Below, piece by piece: positions 18,348 through 27,713 of a stretch of 64,000 nt of DNA. The translations under genes and the position numbers were made by a program. Under the pieces are notes generated by a model, which saw only the letters and a list, made by a program, of their open reading frames with translations, was not told the origin of the DNA and made no database searches. This DNA comes from Candidatus Phycosocius bacilliformis (GTDB lineage Bacteria; Pseudomonadota; Alphaproteobacteria; Caulobacterales; Aquidulcibacteraceae): assembly GCF_003112735.1 (NCBI RefSeq), contig NZ_BFBR01000007.1:32239-96238 (forward strand), written 5' to 3'. The first letter of the stretch is position 1. Each line of letters opens with the position of its first letter.

Positions 18348-19404
18348 CTTGCATTTGGTCTCCTCGGAATTTGCCGATGACCCTGCACGGGTCAATTCAC
18401 CGTTCTTTTTTGACGCAATGCTCAATCGAGCCATTATCATCAAGCATCGTTTGCGCAGTGATGAAACATATTTGTTGAACGACGGCACCGCAGTTGCCAC
18501 CAAGATCATGTTCCCGCTTGATCGCGAAGACCTCAAGGCTGGCGGTCGCTCCATTCTGGTCAATCAGACCGGGTGGAAAGGCACATTGATGGAAGTGCTG
18601 GGCGCCACAGAATATGAAATCCAGAAGGATCTGGAAATTCTTGAAATGCTCAACGAGCTGCCCTCGCTCGATCCGTTTCTGGTACGCGAGCAATTGCGTC
18701 GTCACCAACATTTTCCAGCTGATTGCTATTTCGCCATTTCACCTGCTGACAGCAATCGGATGCAAAGCTTCACCTCCAGCGAAATGTCACCTCTGATCCA
18801 AATGGCGTTCGGCCAGAAGAATGGCTCGATTGACCCAGAGCTGGTGAAAAAGCTTGCCGATGCGCTGTTGTCGACCAATGCCGATTCCCGGCTGGAGCCG
18901 CTTCGTGCCACCCTCGGGCTTGAGGGTGAGCGCTTTGCACAGGGCATTTTTAGCTGGAAGGGCTTCATCTATTACAAATGGCAATTCTCTGAGACGTTTC
19001 ACAAGCTCTCGCGGATTGCCACTGAAATGGACCAGGTGAAGATCAAAGGCCGGGTGGACAAGAATGTACGCGAAGAAATCGACGATCTGAAAAAGTCGAT
19101 CCGAACCAATATTCGCGACAGCGCCAAGCGATGCCAGTCGGTGTTGCAGCTTTATGATGATGCTTTCCGCGATCTGGTTGAGCGCGGCAATACTGCCGCT
19201 TTCCGCAAGTTCCTGCTGGACGCGCCTGCCCTGTTCATTGAACTGGGACACTCGATGGGGATTATTTCCCACATCTCGTCATTCTGGGCGTTCCGGTTCA
19301 ACAAGGATAAGGAAAAGACGGTGGAAGTGTTGGAATTCCTCGATATTCTGCGCGAGTTTGAAAGCGGCCTTGCGCCAAAGCGCGCCACCATGGTGACCTG
19401 GTAA
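18286..19404 (+). CDS. Unknown protein, second of two tandem paralogues
   Basis: A 372-residue protein paralogous to the product of 17000-18139. Between LNELPSLDPFLVREQLRRH and GIFSWKGFIYYKWQF it aligns without large gaps; the middle charged helix (DKNVREEIDDLKKS) and the C-terminal tail are most divergent. ATG 18286 has GGAG ten bases upstream; a GTG at 18238 in frame is less likely. Both paralogues are conserved at protein level and the codon use is like that of the flanking genes, so the duplication is probably old. No domain is recognised. Confidence 0.8.
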   Translation: MSGVRSLAALTTTASTSRVLNLHLVSSEFADDPARVNSPFFFDAMLNRAIIIKHRLRSDETYLLNDGTAVATKIMFPLDREDLKAGGRSILVNQTGWKGTLMEVLGATEYEIQKDLEILEMLNELPSLDPFLVREQLRRHQHFPADCYFAISPADSNRMQSFTSSEMSPLIQMAFGQKNGSIDPELVKKLADALLSTNADSRLEPLRATLGLEGERFAQGIFSWKGFIYYKWQFSETFHKLSRIATEMDQVKIKGRVDKNVREEIDDLKKSIRTNIRDSAKRCQSVLQLYDDAFRDLVERGNTAAFRKFLLDAPALFIELGHSMGIISHISSFWAFRFNKDKEKTVEVLEFLDILREFESGLAPKRATMVTW

Positions 19405-19478
19405 GCACCCAATCAAGGCTGGCCCACTGCACAGCGGGCCCAATTCAGCCCTAGAAGGTTAAGCCTCGCCGCATAAGC

Positions 19479-21596
19479 TCAGCGCGATGTGCGTTTGTGC
19501 GCGTCTCTGGGTGCAATCGCCAAAGCGGCCCGCAGGGCATCGCCTATGGCGGCCTGAGATACAGGCTTGACCAGATGCATATCTGCCCCGGCGGCCAATG
19601 CTTCGCGGCGGTGATTTTCCCCGGCATTGGCTGTCAGCATGATAATGGGTGTCCGGATAGCCTTCCGGGCCGTCTCAAGTGCGCGGATTTCACGCGTGGT
19701 TGCCAGTCCATCTTTGACAGGCATCTGCATATCCATGAAAATCACATCAAACTTGGCTGTCTCAAAAGCCTCAATCCCCTCAACCCCATGCAGGGCTGTA
19801 AAGAATTCTGCCCCAAACGGCTCCATCATAAAGCCAAACACCTGTTGGTTCAGCACCTGATCTTCAACAAGCAGAATGCGCAAGTCCCGTGGGATGCCCT
19901 GGCAAATTTCAGCCAAGTCATCACAGTGCGGATCGGTTTGGATCAAACTGGCCGAGGCCAGAGGCAGGCTAAGGGTAAAGGTGGAGCCAGTTTTGGGCGT
20001 CGATTGCGCCGTAATCGTGCCCCCCATCAGTTCGGCGAGCGATTTTGAGATGGCCAGCCCGAGACCCGTACCGCCAAATCGGCGCGTAATGGAATTATCG
20101 GCCTGCGAGAACCGCTCAAACAGGCGAGAGGCTTGGGTTTCATCAAAGCCAATTCCAGTGTCCTTAACCTCAATGACCACGCCCGCACCGGCCGTCGCGG
20201 GCAAGACATTGATCTGCACATAACCTTGCGCAGTGAACTTGACCGCATTGGAGACCAGATTTGTCACAATCTGACGGATACGACCTGGATCGCCCACAAA
20301 AGTTCGTTGCGGTGGCAGAGCATTGTGGAATCGCAAGTCGAGTTGCTTTTGCGCACAAGCCTCAGACATCAGGCCGGAGACTTCCTGCACCAATTGGCCG
20401 ATATCGAGATTGACCGATTCCAATTGCAATTCGCCGACTTCGACCTTGGTCAGATCCAGAATGTCGGAGAGCTGACGCTCCAAATCCTTGCCCGAGGAGC
20501 GGATCAACTCCACCATCCGCTTTTGACGCGCGTCGAGAGCCGTATTGGCCAGTGCTGAGGCTACCCCCACCACACCATTGAGCGGGGTCCGCAATTCATG
20601 GCTCATATTGGCCAAAAACTGAGTCTTGGCATCATTGGCCTCATTGGCCTTGACCGACAATTCCTTGAGATGTTCCTGCTGGGCTTTCAGATGTGTGATG
20701 TCGGAAAAGGTCGACACAACATAGGCAGGCCGATTGTCGAATGGCTCAAACAACGGGCTGGCGGACAGATGTAACCAGCGGCAGCTGCCATCATTTTGGG
20801 GCAGGCCGACAACGACATTGCTGACCGGCACCCCGGTCCGCATGACCTCGGCGGCAGGAATCTCATGCGGCAGAAAAGCCGTACCGTCCTCGCGCAAGCG
20901 ACGCCAAACTGGATCATTGAGCGTGGTTTGAAGCAAAGTTTCGCGGCTGAGCCCCAGAATTCGACAGGCACTGGGATTTGCCTCCACAATTTGGCCCTGG
21001 CGATTCTTGATCAAGACACCTTCTGACATGGTTTCAAGAATGACGCGCGCATGATCGGCCTCGCGGTTCAAGACTTCATTGGCCTCCGCCAATGCCAGTG
21101 CATCCCGGGTAGAGCGGGTGTTTTCCATCTGGCGCACCACAATTTTGGCAAGCGCCTGCATCTGCTCAATCTGTGCCGGAGTAATTGTGCGTGGCACCTG
21201 ATCGATCGCGCATAGGGTCCCCAAACGCAGGCCCGCGCTGACAATCAACGGAAAGCCAAAATAGGCCCGTATCCCCAGATCACCGAGCACAAGCGGATTG
21301 TTGGCAAATCGCGGGTCCTCGAGGGCATTTTCCACCAGCAACGGCGAATCATCGAGAATAGCATGAGCGCAAAAGGCGCTTTCCCGATCTGTCTCACAGG
21401 CATCAAGTCCAATCTTGGCCTTAAACCATTGCCGTTCAGCATCCACTAAGGAGATCAGCGCAATCGGCACATTAAGAATACTGGCGGCCAAACCGACAAT
21501 CCCATCCAGAGACGGGTCTGGTAATGTGTCGAGAATGGCAAGATCGTGCAGTTCCGCTAGGCGTAATGCCTCATTGTGGGGGACAGGCGCAGACAT
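19479..21596 (-). CDS. Hybrid sensor histidine kinase (GAF-PAS-HisKA-HATPase-REC)
   Basis: A 705-residue soluble hybrid kinase. Order: GAF (about 20-160), PAS (about 185-305), HisKA with H333 in NMSHELRTPL, HATPase with N box NLVSNAVKF and GGTGLGLAIS (about 435-550), and a receiver with D622 in IFMDMQMPV and K near 681 (LVKP). No membrane segment is seen, so it senses a cytoplasmic signal. The attached receiver implies a phosphorelay through an Hpt protein not in the window. It is convergent with the paralogue pair. Confidence 0.93.
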   Translation of the reverse strand: MSAPVPHNEALRLAELHDLAILDTLPDPSLDGIVGLAASILNVPIALISLVDAERQWFKAKIGLDACETDRESAFCAHAILDDSPLLVENALEDPRFANNPLVLGDLGIRAYFGFPLIVSAGLRLGTLCAIDQVPRTITPAQIEQMQALAKIVVRQMENTRSTRDALALAEANEVLNREADHARVILETMSEGVLIKNRQGQIVEANPSACRILGLSRETLLQTTLNDPVWRRLREDGTAFLPHEIPAAEVMRTGVPVSNVVVGLPQNDGSCRWLHLSASPLFEPFDNRPAYVVSTFSDITHLKAQQEHLKELSVKANEANDAKTQFLANMSHELRTPLNGVVGVASALANTALDARQKRMVELIRSSGKDLERQLSDILDLTKVEVGELQLESVNLDIGQLVQEVSGLMSEACAQKQLDLRFHNALPPQRTFVGDPGRIRQIVTNLVSNAVKFTAQGYVQINVLPATAGAGVVIEVKDTGIGFDETQASRLFERFSQADNSITRRFGGTGLGLAISKSLAELMGGTITAQSTPKTGSTFTLSLPLASASLIQTDPHCDDLAEICQGIPRDLRILLVEDQVLNQQVFGFMMEPFGAEFFTALHGVEGIEAFETAKFDVIFMDMQMPVKDGLATTREIRALETARKAIRTPIIMLTANAGENHRREALAAGADMHLVKPVSQAAIGDALRAALAIAPRDAHKRTSR

Positions 21597-21719
21597 AAAA
21601 ATTCCTCACAACATACCTGATAGGCTGTCGCACATACCGCTTAAGGAATTCCTAGTGCGAGACGTCCGCCCCTTGATCAAACTGTTGTGGGGTGCCCAGA
21701 GGAGGCCTTTGGTCCCACC

Positions 21720-22529
21720 TCAGTTGGATGAACCCGCTGTATTGGGTGCCCGCTGGCAGAGAAAGAGCGATAACGTCAGGAGTTGAAGGCACAGAAGTTG
21801 GCCAATTTCCCAAGAGATCGAGGCAATTGCCGCGGTTACTCCCTGACCAAAATTGCTGTCAAGGAAAGGGGGAATAGCCTCAATGACGTGACCAGAAACA
21901 TAGGTGCATCCATATATCACTGCCAAGAGGGCCAAAATGGTCAGCCGCCGCCCCTCCATCATGTTCCAACTTTGCTCGATTGCCTCCGCGACATTGGATC
22001 GATTGGCAACCAAGAGCGGGAGAGCCAGAAATGTGCCGAGCATGAAGAATATGCCTGGCAATATGAGCAAGGCGAGGCCGATTGATATGCCAACTGCAAC
22101 CACAAACGAGAGCAGCACCGCTTTACCAGCCTGTTGCTTTACCCGGTCCATGGCGCTCTCGCCTGGTGCCAACAAACCGGGCAGGTAACGGCTTAGGATG
22201 ATGACTGCACAATAAAGGCTCACAATCGCCTGAAAGCTCACATAGGCCATGATCGCTAAGAATTTGATCATCCCGGCAAACAGACCCTCGGCCTTGAGAA
22301 TACCGGGAGAAAACTGTTCCACCACGAACCCAACAAAAACCGACGCACAGGCAATCATGCAACATGTAATCAGCAGCATAGGCAGATGATGGCGCAAAAG
22401 ATCTGCCGACTTGTGCCACATTCTTTTCAAAATAGGATAACGCCAGACTTCGCCGTCAACAGGATCATAGCCCAGAAACTCTCGCGCGTTGAAGCGATAA
22501 AGCGCGGAATAGGACGAGGCTTGTTGCAT
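21720..22529 (-). CDS. Multi-pass membrane protein of unknown function
   Basis: A 269-residue protein with about five or six hydrophobic segments. ALLILPGIFFMLGTFLALPL and a following AIEQSWNMMEGRR resemble the membrane domain found with some glycerophosphodiester phosphodiesterases and in DUF975-like proteins, in which a SW-motif helix follows a paired segment. No enzyme domain is attached. It lies upstream of, and on the same strand as, the hybrid kinase (123-base gap). Confidence 0.7.
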   Translation of the reverse strand: MQQASSYSALYRFNAREFLGYDPVDGEVWRYPILKRMWHKSADLLRHHLPMLLITCCMIACASVFVGFVVEQFSPGILKAEGLFAGMIKFLAIMAYVSFQAIVSLYCAVIILSRYLPGLLAPGESAMDRVKQQAGKAVLLSFVVAVGISIGLALLILPGIFFMLGTFLALPLLVANRSNVAEAIEQSWNMMEGRRLTILALLAVIYGCTYVSGHVIEAIPPFLDSNFGQGVTAAIASISWEIGQLLCLQLLTLSLFLCQRAPNTAGSSN

Positions 22530-22702
22530 GAACTGGGCCTTTCACATGACTAGAATTCAAAAAACCTGACGAGACCAAATCTGTTAGGCTGATCAAGCTG
22601 TCGTCTTATCACAATCACAGCTTGAATCTTATCCTAGACATCTTCTGTAACATGCCGATCGGCATACCTCAAGCCGAAGCGATTCCAAGATGGCGCGGTC
22701 GA

Positions 22703-22722
22703 TGATCACCTTCAAGTGATCA
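22703..22722. repeat. Inverted repeat upstream of the outer-membrane protein gene
   Basis: TGATCAC, six bases, GTGATCA, perfect seven-base arms, 153 bases before the next start. It could be an operator; no partner regulator is identified. Confidence 0.4.
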
Positions 22723-22874
22723 CAGTTCTCAACCCTGCCTCCAAAAACTCTCCACATTACCTCCATCCAACTGGCTATCCTGACGTCATCAACCGACCGG
22801 ACCCTGTCCTTCCGGCGCTCCTGCAGGGCCCATCGACCCTGCCGCCGGACGGTGAAAAGAAAAGAGAAACGACC

Positions 22875-23513
22875 ATGTTGAAGCAAACTCTTCTGATTTC
22901 TACCCTGATGGCTGCAGGCCTGTTGAGCGCGCCTGCCTATGCAGAAGGCACGTTCACCGGCTTTTATGCCGGGGCAGAAGCTGGCGCAGTGCGCAGTGAT
23001 TCCAAGTCCACCGTGACGCCTGTTACCGGGGCAGCCGCCAGCCGCACCAACAAAAAGACTTCAGCCGACCTCGGCCTGTTTGGTGGCTACGGCTATCAGT
23101 TTGACAATGGGGTATATTTGGGTGGTGAGGTGAGTGTGAACCGTCCGACTACACAAAGCAAAGCGGTTACCTTGGCCGGTGTGTCGGTGCGCGAACGCGC
23201 CCAATATGAAATCGCCGGCAAGGGTATTGCAGGCTTTGGCGTTGGCGAAGACACTTTGGTCTATGTCAGCGCTGGGATCACCCAATCGCGCTCGAAATTC
23301 CTTTTGCCGAACAATGTCACCCGCAAATCCAATAGCGATGGCAAAGTGTTCGGGATCGGTGTGGCACAAGCCTTTGGCGATAATCTGATCGGTCGGGTCG
23401 AATATGAAAAGACCACCTATGACCGCAAGACTTTCACCACGACTGGTGCACCGACTGTGTCCTACAAGCCAGGCTCAAGCCGCCTGACCGTGGGCGTGGC
23501 CTATAAGTTCTAA
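22875..23513 (+). CDS. Small outer-membrane beta-barrel protein
   Basis: A 212-residue protein with a signal peptide (cleavage near AYAE) and an eight-strand OmpA-like/Omp25-type barrel pattern: GFYAGAEAG, LGLFGGYGYQF, VYLGGEVSV, GRVEYEKTTYD and the C-terminal LTVGVAYKF ending in Phe. ATG 22875 opens the signal peptide; the frame extends to 22716 without protein character. Role is structural or unknown. Downstream hairpins separate it from the two-component pair. Confidence 0.85.
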   Translation: MLKQTLLISTLMAAGLLSAPAYAEGTFTGFYAGAEAGAVRSDSKSTVTPVTGAAASRTNKKTSADLGLFGGYGYQFDNGVYLGGEVSVNRPTTQSKAVTLAGVSVRERAQYEIAGKGIAGFGVGEDTLVYVSAGITQSRSKFLLPNNVTRKSNSDGKVFGIGVAQAFGDNLIGRVEYEKTTYDRKTFTTTGAPTVSYKPGSSRLTVGVAYKF

Positions 23514-23531
23514 TCCGGCCTATGGCCTGAT

Positions 23532-23626
23532 CTCACACCATTCTTGCGATAAATGGTATGAGCCTAATGTGGAGATTGGCAAAGAAAGTGGCAGCCCCTG
23601 GTCGCTCTCTCCATCCAATCTCCACA
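23532..23626. terminator. Two hairpins after the barrel gene, probable terminator region
   Basis: First, CTCACACCATT (23532-23542) with AATGGTATGAG (23552-23562), one mismatch. Second, a perfect 12-base inverted repeat TGTGGAGATTGG (23568-23579) and CCAATCTCCACA (23615-23626) around a 35-base loop, followed by TTT. The long loop is unusual for a simple terminator. Confidence 0.5.
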
Positions 23627-23695
23627 TTTCTGCGTTAACGGAACGCTTCCGGCAAACAGCCTTCAACCACAATCCTACAGATGATGGGGGAGCAA

Positions 23696-24394
23696 ATGGA
23701 AAATGCGCTAATCCTGATTGTCGAGGATGAAGCCGCCATTGCCGAAATTCTTGAAGCCTATTTTCGTCGGGAAGGCTGCCGCACAGTGCGGGCAGCCGAT
23801 GGCGAGACAGCCGTTACCCATCATCGGATGCTGAACCCGGATCTGGTGGTGTTGGACGTCAACCTACCCAAAAAGAACGGCTATGACGTGCTCCAAGCGA
23901 TCCGTCAGATTGCTGATACGCCGGTTTTGATGGCCACAGCTTTGGGCGAGGATGCTGAAAAACTTGGGGCTTTGCGTTTTGGGGCCGATGATTATGTCGT
24001 CAAGCCATTCAACCCGCTGGAAGTTGTTGCGCGCGCTAAGGCCATCTTGCGCCGCGCCCAGGCCGCAAGTTCGCGCAGCAAAGTGCTGCGGGCGGGGGTG
24101 ATTGAGGTCAATTTGGAAACCCATGCCGTGGCCATTGTCCATGAAGACAGCCCGCCCCAGCGCCCGGATCTCACACTGACTGAGTTTCGCCTCATTGCCC
24201 ATCTCGCGCGGGTACCCCAAAAAGTGTTTTCTCGAGCCGAATTGCTCGACGCTTGTCTGCCAACCGATGGCGACGCATTGGAAAGAACCGTCGACAGCCA
24301 TATTAGCAAGGCGCGTCGCAAACTCGAACTTGCCGGGGCCAAAGGCTATCTCGAAGGGGTGCGCGGCATAGGCTATCGCCTCATGGCGCCTTGA
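23696..24394 (+). CDS. OmpR/BaeR-type response regulator
   Basis: A 232-residue response regulator: receiver with acidic pair E10/D11, D54 (VLDVNLP) and K103 (VVKPFNP), then a winged-helix DNA-binding domain (LTLTEFRLIAHLARVPQKVF, SHISKARRKLE). ATG 23696 has GGGGGAG ahead of it, better than the in-frame ATG at 23681. Its kinase partner starts seven bases after the stop. The overall pattern is closest to BaeR. Confidence 0.92.
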   Translation: MENALILIVEDEAAIAEILEAYFRREGCRTVRAADGETAVTHHRMLNPDLVVLDVNLPKKNGYDVLQAIRQIADTPVLMATALGEDAEKLGALRFGADDYVVKPFNPLEVVARAKAILRRAQAASSRSKVLRAGVIEVNLETHAVAIVHEDSPPQRPDLTLTEFRLIAHLARVPQKVFSRAELLDACLPTDGDALERTVDSHISKARRKLELAGAKGYLEGVRGIGYRLMAP

Positions 24395-24401
24395 GGAGCA
24401 T

Positions 24402-25568
24402 ATGACATTTCTGTCCAAACTCAGTCTGCGCGCACAATTGGCCCTTGCGATGGCCGGCTGCGTCCTGCTTGCCATCATCTTTGGCTATGTGGGCCTGACC
24501 CTCTTTGGTGAGTTTCAGACCAAACGGGCAATCGAAGCACTGCCAAGCGCCGCACAAACTGCTCTGACCAAGCTCGAACAGCAAAGGGCACCGACGCAGG
24601 AAGAAATCAAAGCACTGTTACAGGCCGATAGCGACTTGGGCTCTAGTCTTGAGGACGAGCAGAATCTGGTCCTATTGGGCTTGACCATTGTTGCGTGCAT
24701 CGTGGGTGCGATTGGTGCCATCACACTGGCCAACCGCATTGCTGAGCCGATGGAAGTGGTTGCTGGAGCCATTCGAAAGATTGCCCGAGGCGATTTGTCG
24801 GCCCGTGCGATCCCCAAAGCGACAGGATCACACGAAGCTTCCAAACTTGTGGTCGACTTCAACACCATGGCCACTGCGCTTGAGCGATATGACCGGGAAC
24901 TGGTTGAGGGTGCGGCTGCCATTGCCCATGAATTGCGCACGCCTCTGACCATCCTGCGGGGGCGGCTTCAAGGCATGTTGGATGGTGTTTTCGAGGCCTC
25001 ACCGAGCGAAGTCAGCGGCCTGATCAAGCAAGTGGAAAGTCTAAGCCGCTTGGTCGATGACCTACAGACCATCAGCATGGCCGAAGTTGGCGAATTGGCC
25101 CTTCAAAAAGCACCTGTGCACCTAGATCAGCTTTTGGCCGATCTCAGCCAATTCTTGAACCCGGATATTGAAGCTGCTGGCATGCGCCTTGAGCTGACCT
25201 TGCAACCCGTGCTCGTCCAAGCAGACCCGATCCGACTGCGCCAAGCGGGGCTGTCGCTGATCAGCAATGCCTGCCGTTATGCCAAGAGCGGCGGTATTGT
25301 GGAGATTGACTGCGGCATGGTTGGGTCTTGGGCCGTGATCCGGGTGATGGATCGTGGGCCGGGCTTAAGCGATCTGGCGGTGGAAAATATCTTTAGGATG
25401 TTTTGGCGCGAAGATCCGTCGCGCGCGCGCGAACTTGGTGGCAGTGGGATCGGTCTGGCCGTCGTTGACGCCATTGCGCGCGCCCATGGCGGAACCATTT
25501 CCGCAAGCCAACGCAGCGGGGGTGGCGCTGCTTTCGAACTTCGCCTGCCTCTGGTGTGTCCGGGCTAG
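24402..25568 (+). CDS. Membrane sensor histidine kinase, partner of the upstream regulator
   Basis: A 388-residue kinase with two membrane segments (about 12-36 and 88-112) flanking a short, 50-residue periplasmic part, HAMP (about 112-165), HisKA with H176 in AIAHELRTPL, and HATPase with NACRYA, DRGPGL and GGSGIGLAV. The small sensor loop suggests sensing in the membrane or through a partner protein. It forms an operon with the regulator. Confidence 0.92.
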   Translation: MTFLSKLSLRAQLALAMAGCVLLAIIFGYVGLTLFGEFQTKRAIEALPSAAQTALTKLEQQRAPTQEEIKALLQADSDLGSSLEDEQNLVLLGLTIVACIVGAIGAITLANRIAEPMEVVAGAIRKIARGDLSARAIPKATGSHEASKLVVDFNTMATALERYDRELVEGAAAIAHELRTPLTILRGRLQGMLDGVFEASPSEVSGLIKQVESLSRLVDDLQTISMAEVGELALQKAPVHLDQLLADLSQFLNPDIEAAGMRLELTLQPVLVQADPIRLRQAGLSLISNACRYAKSGGIVEIDCGMVGSWAVIRVMDRGPGLSDLAVENIFRMFWREDPSRARELGGSGIGLAVVDAIARAHGGTISASQRSGGGAAFELRLPLVCPG

Positions 25569-25840
25569 AGGCGACAGCGCATCTTGACGCCGCGTAAAGA
25601 TTGAATAATTCATCTGTAGACGTATCATAAATCACGTCAAGTGCCGACAGGCATGTGGCTTAGCAACACCTCCATGCCATCTCCATTTTCCCTCCACAAA
25701 AGTCTGGCATTTCCCGTTTCAAGGCAGTCTCCTCCCCGGTGTCTGTCGTCGCCACCAAGGACCTCACGGTCTTGTCCATTTCTCCAGATGCGCACCGCGA
25801 CCAACAGGTCTCGATCGCGCACCCAGCCAGGAGCCACGTT

Positions 25841-26383
25841 ATGTTCAGCTTCTTTTCCCTCGTCGCGCTCAACCCGGCCCGACCGGCAAATACCAACAAC
25901 AAAACGGCCCAAGCAGCAGACCCGATCCGTCGCCCAGAAGTGAGACTTTTACCAGCCAAATCCGCGCCTTTGGCAACCCGCGCGCTGATGGCTGCCCTGG
26001 CAATTGGTCTGTTTCAGGTCGCGGCACCCGCACTTGAAGCTGCCCCCGCCTCACCCGCCGCGGCACAATCCTTCAGCCTGCCCGGTGATTGGCGCGTTGA
26101 TGGCGGGGTTGCCGTCGCGCGCGTTGCAGCCTGTGCCCATGATAGCCGCCTCATGTGTGCAACCGTGATCAGCGAAGTGCTCGAACCCGGCGAGGAAAGC
26201 GTGAAGGGCAAGGTTGTCCTGCGCAACATCCGCCTGACCAAACCCGGGCAATATGCTGGCGAATATCGGCTTGAGGAAAACCGCTTCCTGCCGGCAACCC
26301 TGAAGGTTCACAATCCCGGACTTCTGGAATTGAAAGTGTGCATGGGTGTGTTTTGCGACCGGCTGCGGCTTGAGCGGATGTAA
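25841..26383 (+). CDS. Secreted DUF2147-like protein
   Basis: A 180-residue protein. After a long n-region, a hydrophobic stretch (about 45-65) ends near AAAQS, then a DUF2147-like domain: GDWRVDGGVAVARVAAC, LMCATVI, then KGKVVLRNIRL, YRLEENRFLPATLKV and LELKVCMG. Four Cys may pair. ATG 25841 has GGAG eight bases upstream. The family is found in the periplasm; its function is unknown. Confidence 0.6.
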   Translation: MFSFFSLVALNPARPANTNNKTAQAADPIRRPEVRLLPAKSAPLATRALMAALAIGLFQVAAPALEAAPASPAAAQSFSLPGDWRVDGGVAVARVAACAHDSRLMCATVISEVLEPGEESVKGKVVLRNIRLTKPGQYAGEYRLEENRFLPATLKVHNPGLLELKVCMGVFCDRLRLERM

Positions 26384-26408
26384 GGCCGGAGAGCCAGATT
26401 TGACAGGT

Positions 26409-26720
26409 ATGATCATCCAAGAAGCAGCATCCAAAGACCATCAGATGCCCGATAATTCCATCCTCTCCATGCGTAATCTGGGCCCCGTAATGGCGGCCCA
26501 GCTTGCCGATATTGGCATACTGACCCGCGCGGACCTGCAAGCTGTCGGGGCGGTAGAGGCGTTTCACCGCCTGCGCATTACCCAAGGCCGCCATATCAAC
26601 CGCACCGCCCTGCATGCGATGTTTGCCGCCCTGGTCGACTGTGACTGGCGCGCTTTGCCAACCGAGATCAAAGCCAAGCTGGACCGAGAAGCAGGCCTGG
26701 AGACACGCAGGCGGCGATAG
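26409..26720 (+). CDS. Stand-alone TfoX C-terminal domain protein
   Basis: A 103-residue protein matching the TfoX C-terminal domain: MRNLGPVMAAQLADIGI, TRADLQAVGAVEAFHRLRI, HAMFAALVDCDWRALP. The domain has a helix-hairpin-helix-like fold; in gammaproteobacterial TfoX/Sxy it is joined to an N-terminal domain that is absent here. ATG 26445 is an alternative start. It begins 25 bases after the preceding stop. Confidence 0.75.
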   Translation: MIIQEAASKDHQMPDNSILSMRNLGPVMAAQLADIGILTRADLQAVGAVEAFHRLRITQGRHINRTALHAMFAALVDCDWRALPTEIKAKLDREAGLETRRRR

Positions 26721-27022
26721 CAGCACCTGTGAGGTGCCGATGGCCTTAAGTGGAATGCTGTGGCGCGTCGAAGGTCGAAGCCGGCCGTGAGCGCGAGAGT
26801 CAGGGGGACTGAAACTCAGCACATACAGGCCGCGCTGGATCAGTTTGCCATGAGGGCGCTGCTGTATATTAAAGCTAGCAAGCTAAACGCTGACTTCATC
26901 GATGTACTGGGAGCAATCAAGGGCTGGAATATTCGGGAGTATTCACACGGGTTTGCGGTCTCTAAAGGATCCCTAAGTGTCCTAAGCCCCAGCCCTACTT
27001 GTCCACTAGATGGTGTGTTGAG
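26721..27022. other. Stretch without a supported gene
   Basis: An 88-codon frame (from about 26760) covers it, but lacks a ribosome site, a family resemblance and protein-like ending; base composition shifts toward that of the accessory region that follows. It could be a decayed gene. Confidence 0.4.
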
Positions 27023-27607
27023 TTAGGAGTTCGGCAATTTCTCGGCGCTCTCGATCATAGATCGCAGATATCTGATTGCGACTTCCGCGACCTCATCAGG
27101 GAAGCTGTGTCCAAAACTTACTGGAGCCCCTAAATGTGTTTCGGGAGGATCTGCAAAGTCCCCAAATCGGCGGTCATAGATTCTGACCACTTTAAGGGTA
27201 GGCCCAGCCACCACGGCATCTAATGGGTCGCCTTTCGGTTCATGAGTGTTCTCATAAAAGGCTTGCACCTTCACATGCTGTCGCTCGTTGAATTTCAAGT
27301 GGAGGTTATCAAGCGACTGTTCGGTCACACGCTCGATGCCGTGTTCATCCGCGTTTCTAGCAAAATGGATATATCGAAGTAGCGGATCAGTTTTGCGTAG
27401 ATTTTTCTCTTTGCCGAACCAAGGCTCACTCTTGGGGTAGCCCTTCGCACCCTGCTCGAGCTTGGAGTATATGCCGGATGCGGCCAAAAGAAAATCGGAC
27501 CATGCACTTTCGGCATCGTCAAAGTACTCGGCAGCTCTAAGTTCGGCCAAGGCTTTCTCGGCTTTCTGGAGTCTTGCTTTTGCCTGCTCAATTGCATTGG
27601 GGTTCAT
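27023..27607 (-). CDS. Hypothetical protein, HEPN-like RxxxxH motif
   Basis: A 194-residue soluble protein with no family I can name with certainty. An N-terminal coiled helix (KARLQKAEKALAELRAAE) precedes AWSDFLLAASGIYSKLEQGA, WFGKEKNLRKTDPLLRYIHF and ARNADEHG. The RNADEH segment fits the RX4-6H motif of HEPN RNase-like domains, with the helical setting expected, but this is inference. A GTG at 27619 in frame is a possible longer start. It stands alone between gene-poor stretches in an accessory-looking region near tRNA-Arg. Confidence 0.6.
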   Translation of the reverse strand: MNPNAIEQAKARLQKAEKALAELRAAEYFDDAESAWSDFLLAASGIYSKLEQGAKGYPKSEPWFGKEKNLRKTDPLLRYIHFARNADEHGIERVTEQSLDNLHLKFNERQHVKVQAFYENTHEPKGDPLDAVVAGPTLKVVRIYDRRFGDFADPPETHLGAPVSFGHSFPDEVAEVAIRYLRSMIESAEKLPNS

Positions 27608-27689
27608 TTTGAAAAACACCGATCAAAGGAGATGAAGTTCTAATGTTGCTTTCCGCAATGCCACACAAACCAGATGAACAAATGTAAAC

Positions 27690-27713
27690 CAGAGGGAGTT
27701 GAAACTCCCTCTG
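27690..27713. repeat. Perfect hairpin upstream of the HEPN-like gene
   Basis: CAGAGGGAGT (27690-27699), TGAA loop, ACTCCCTCTG (27704-27713): ten perfect pairs with a tetraloop and no T run. Placement about 85 bases before the leftward start suggests a leader or operator structure rather than a terminator. Confidence 0.5.
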
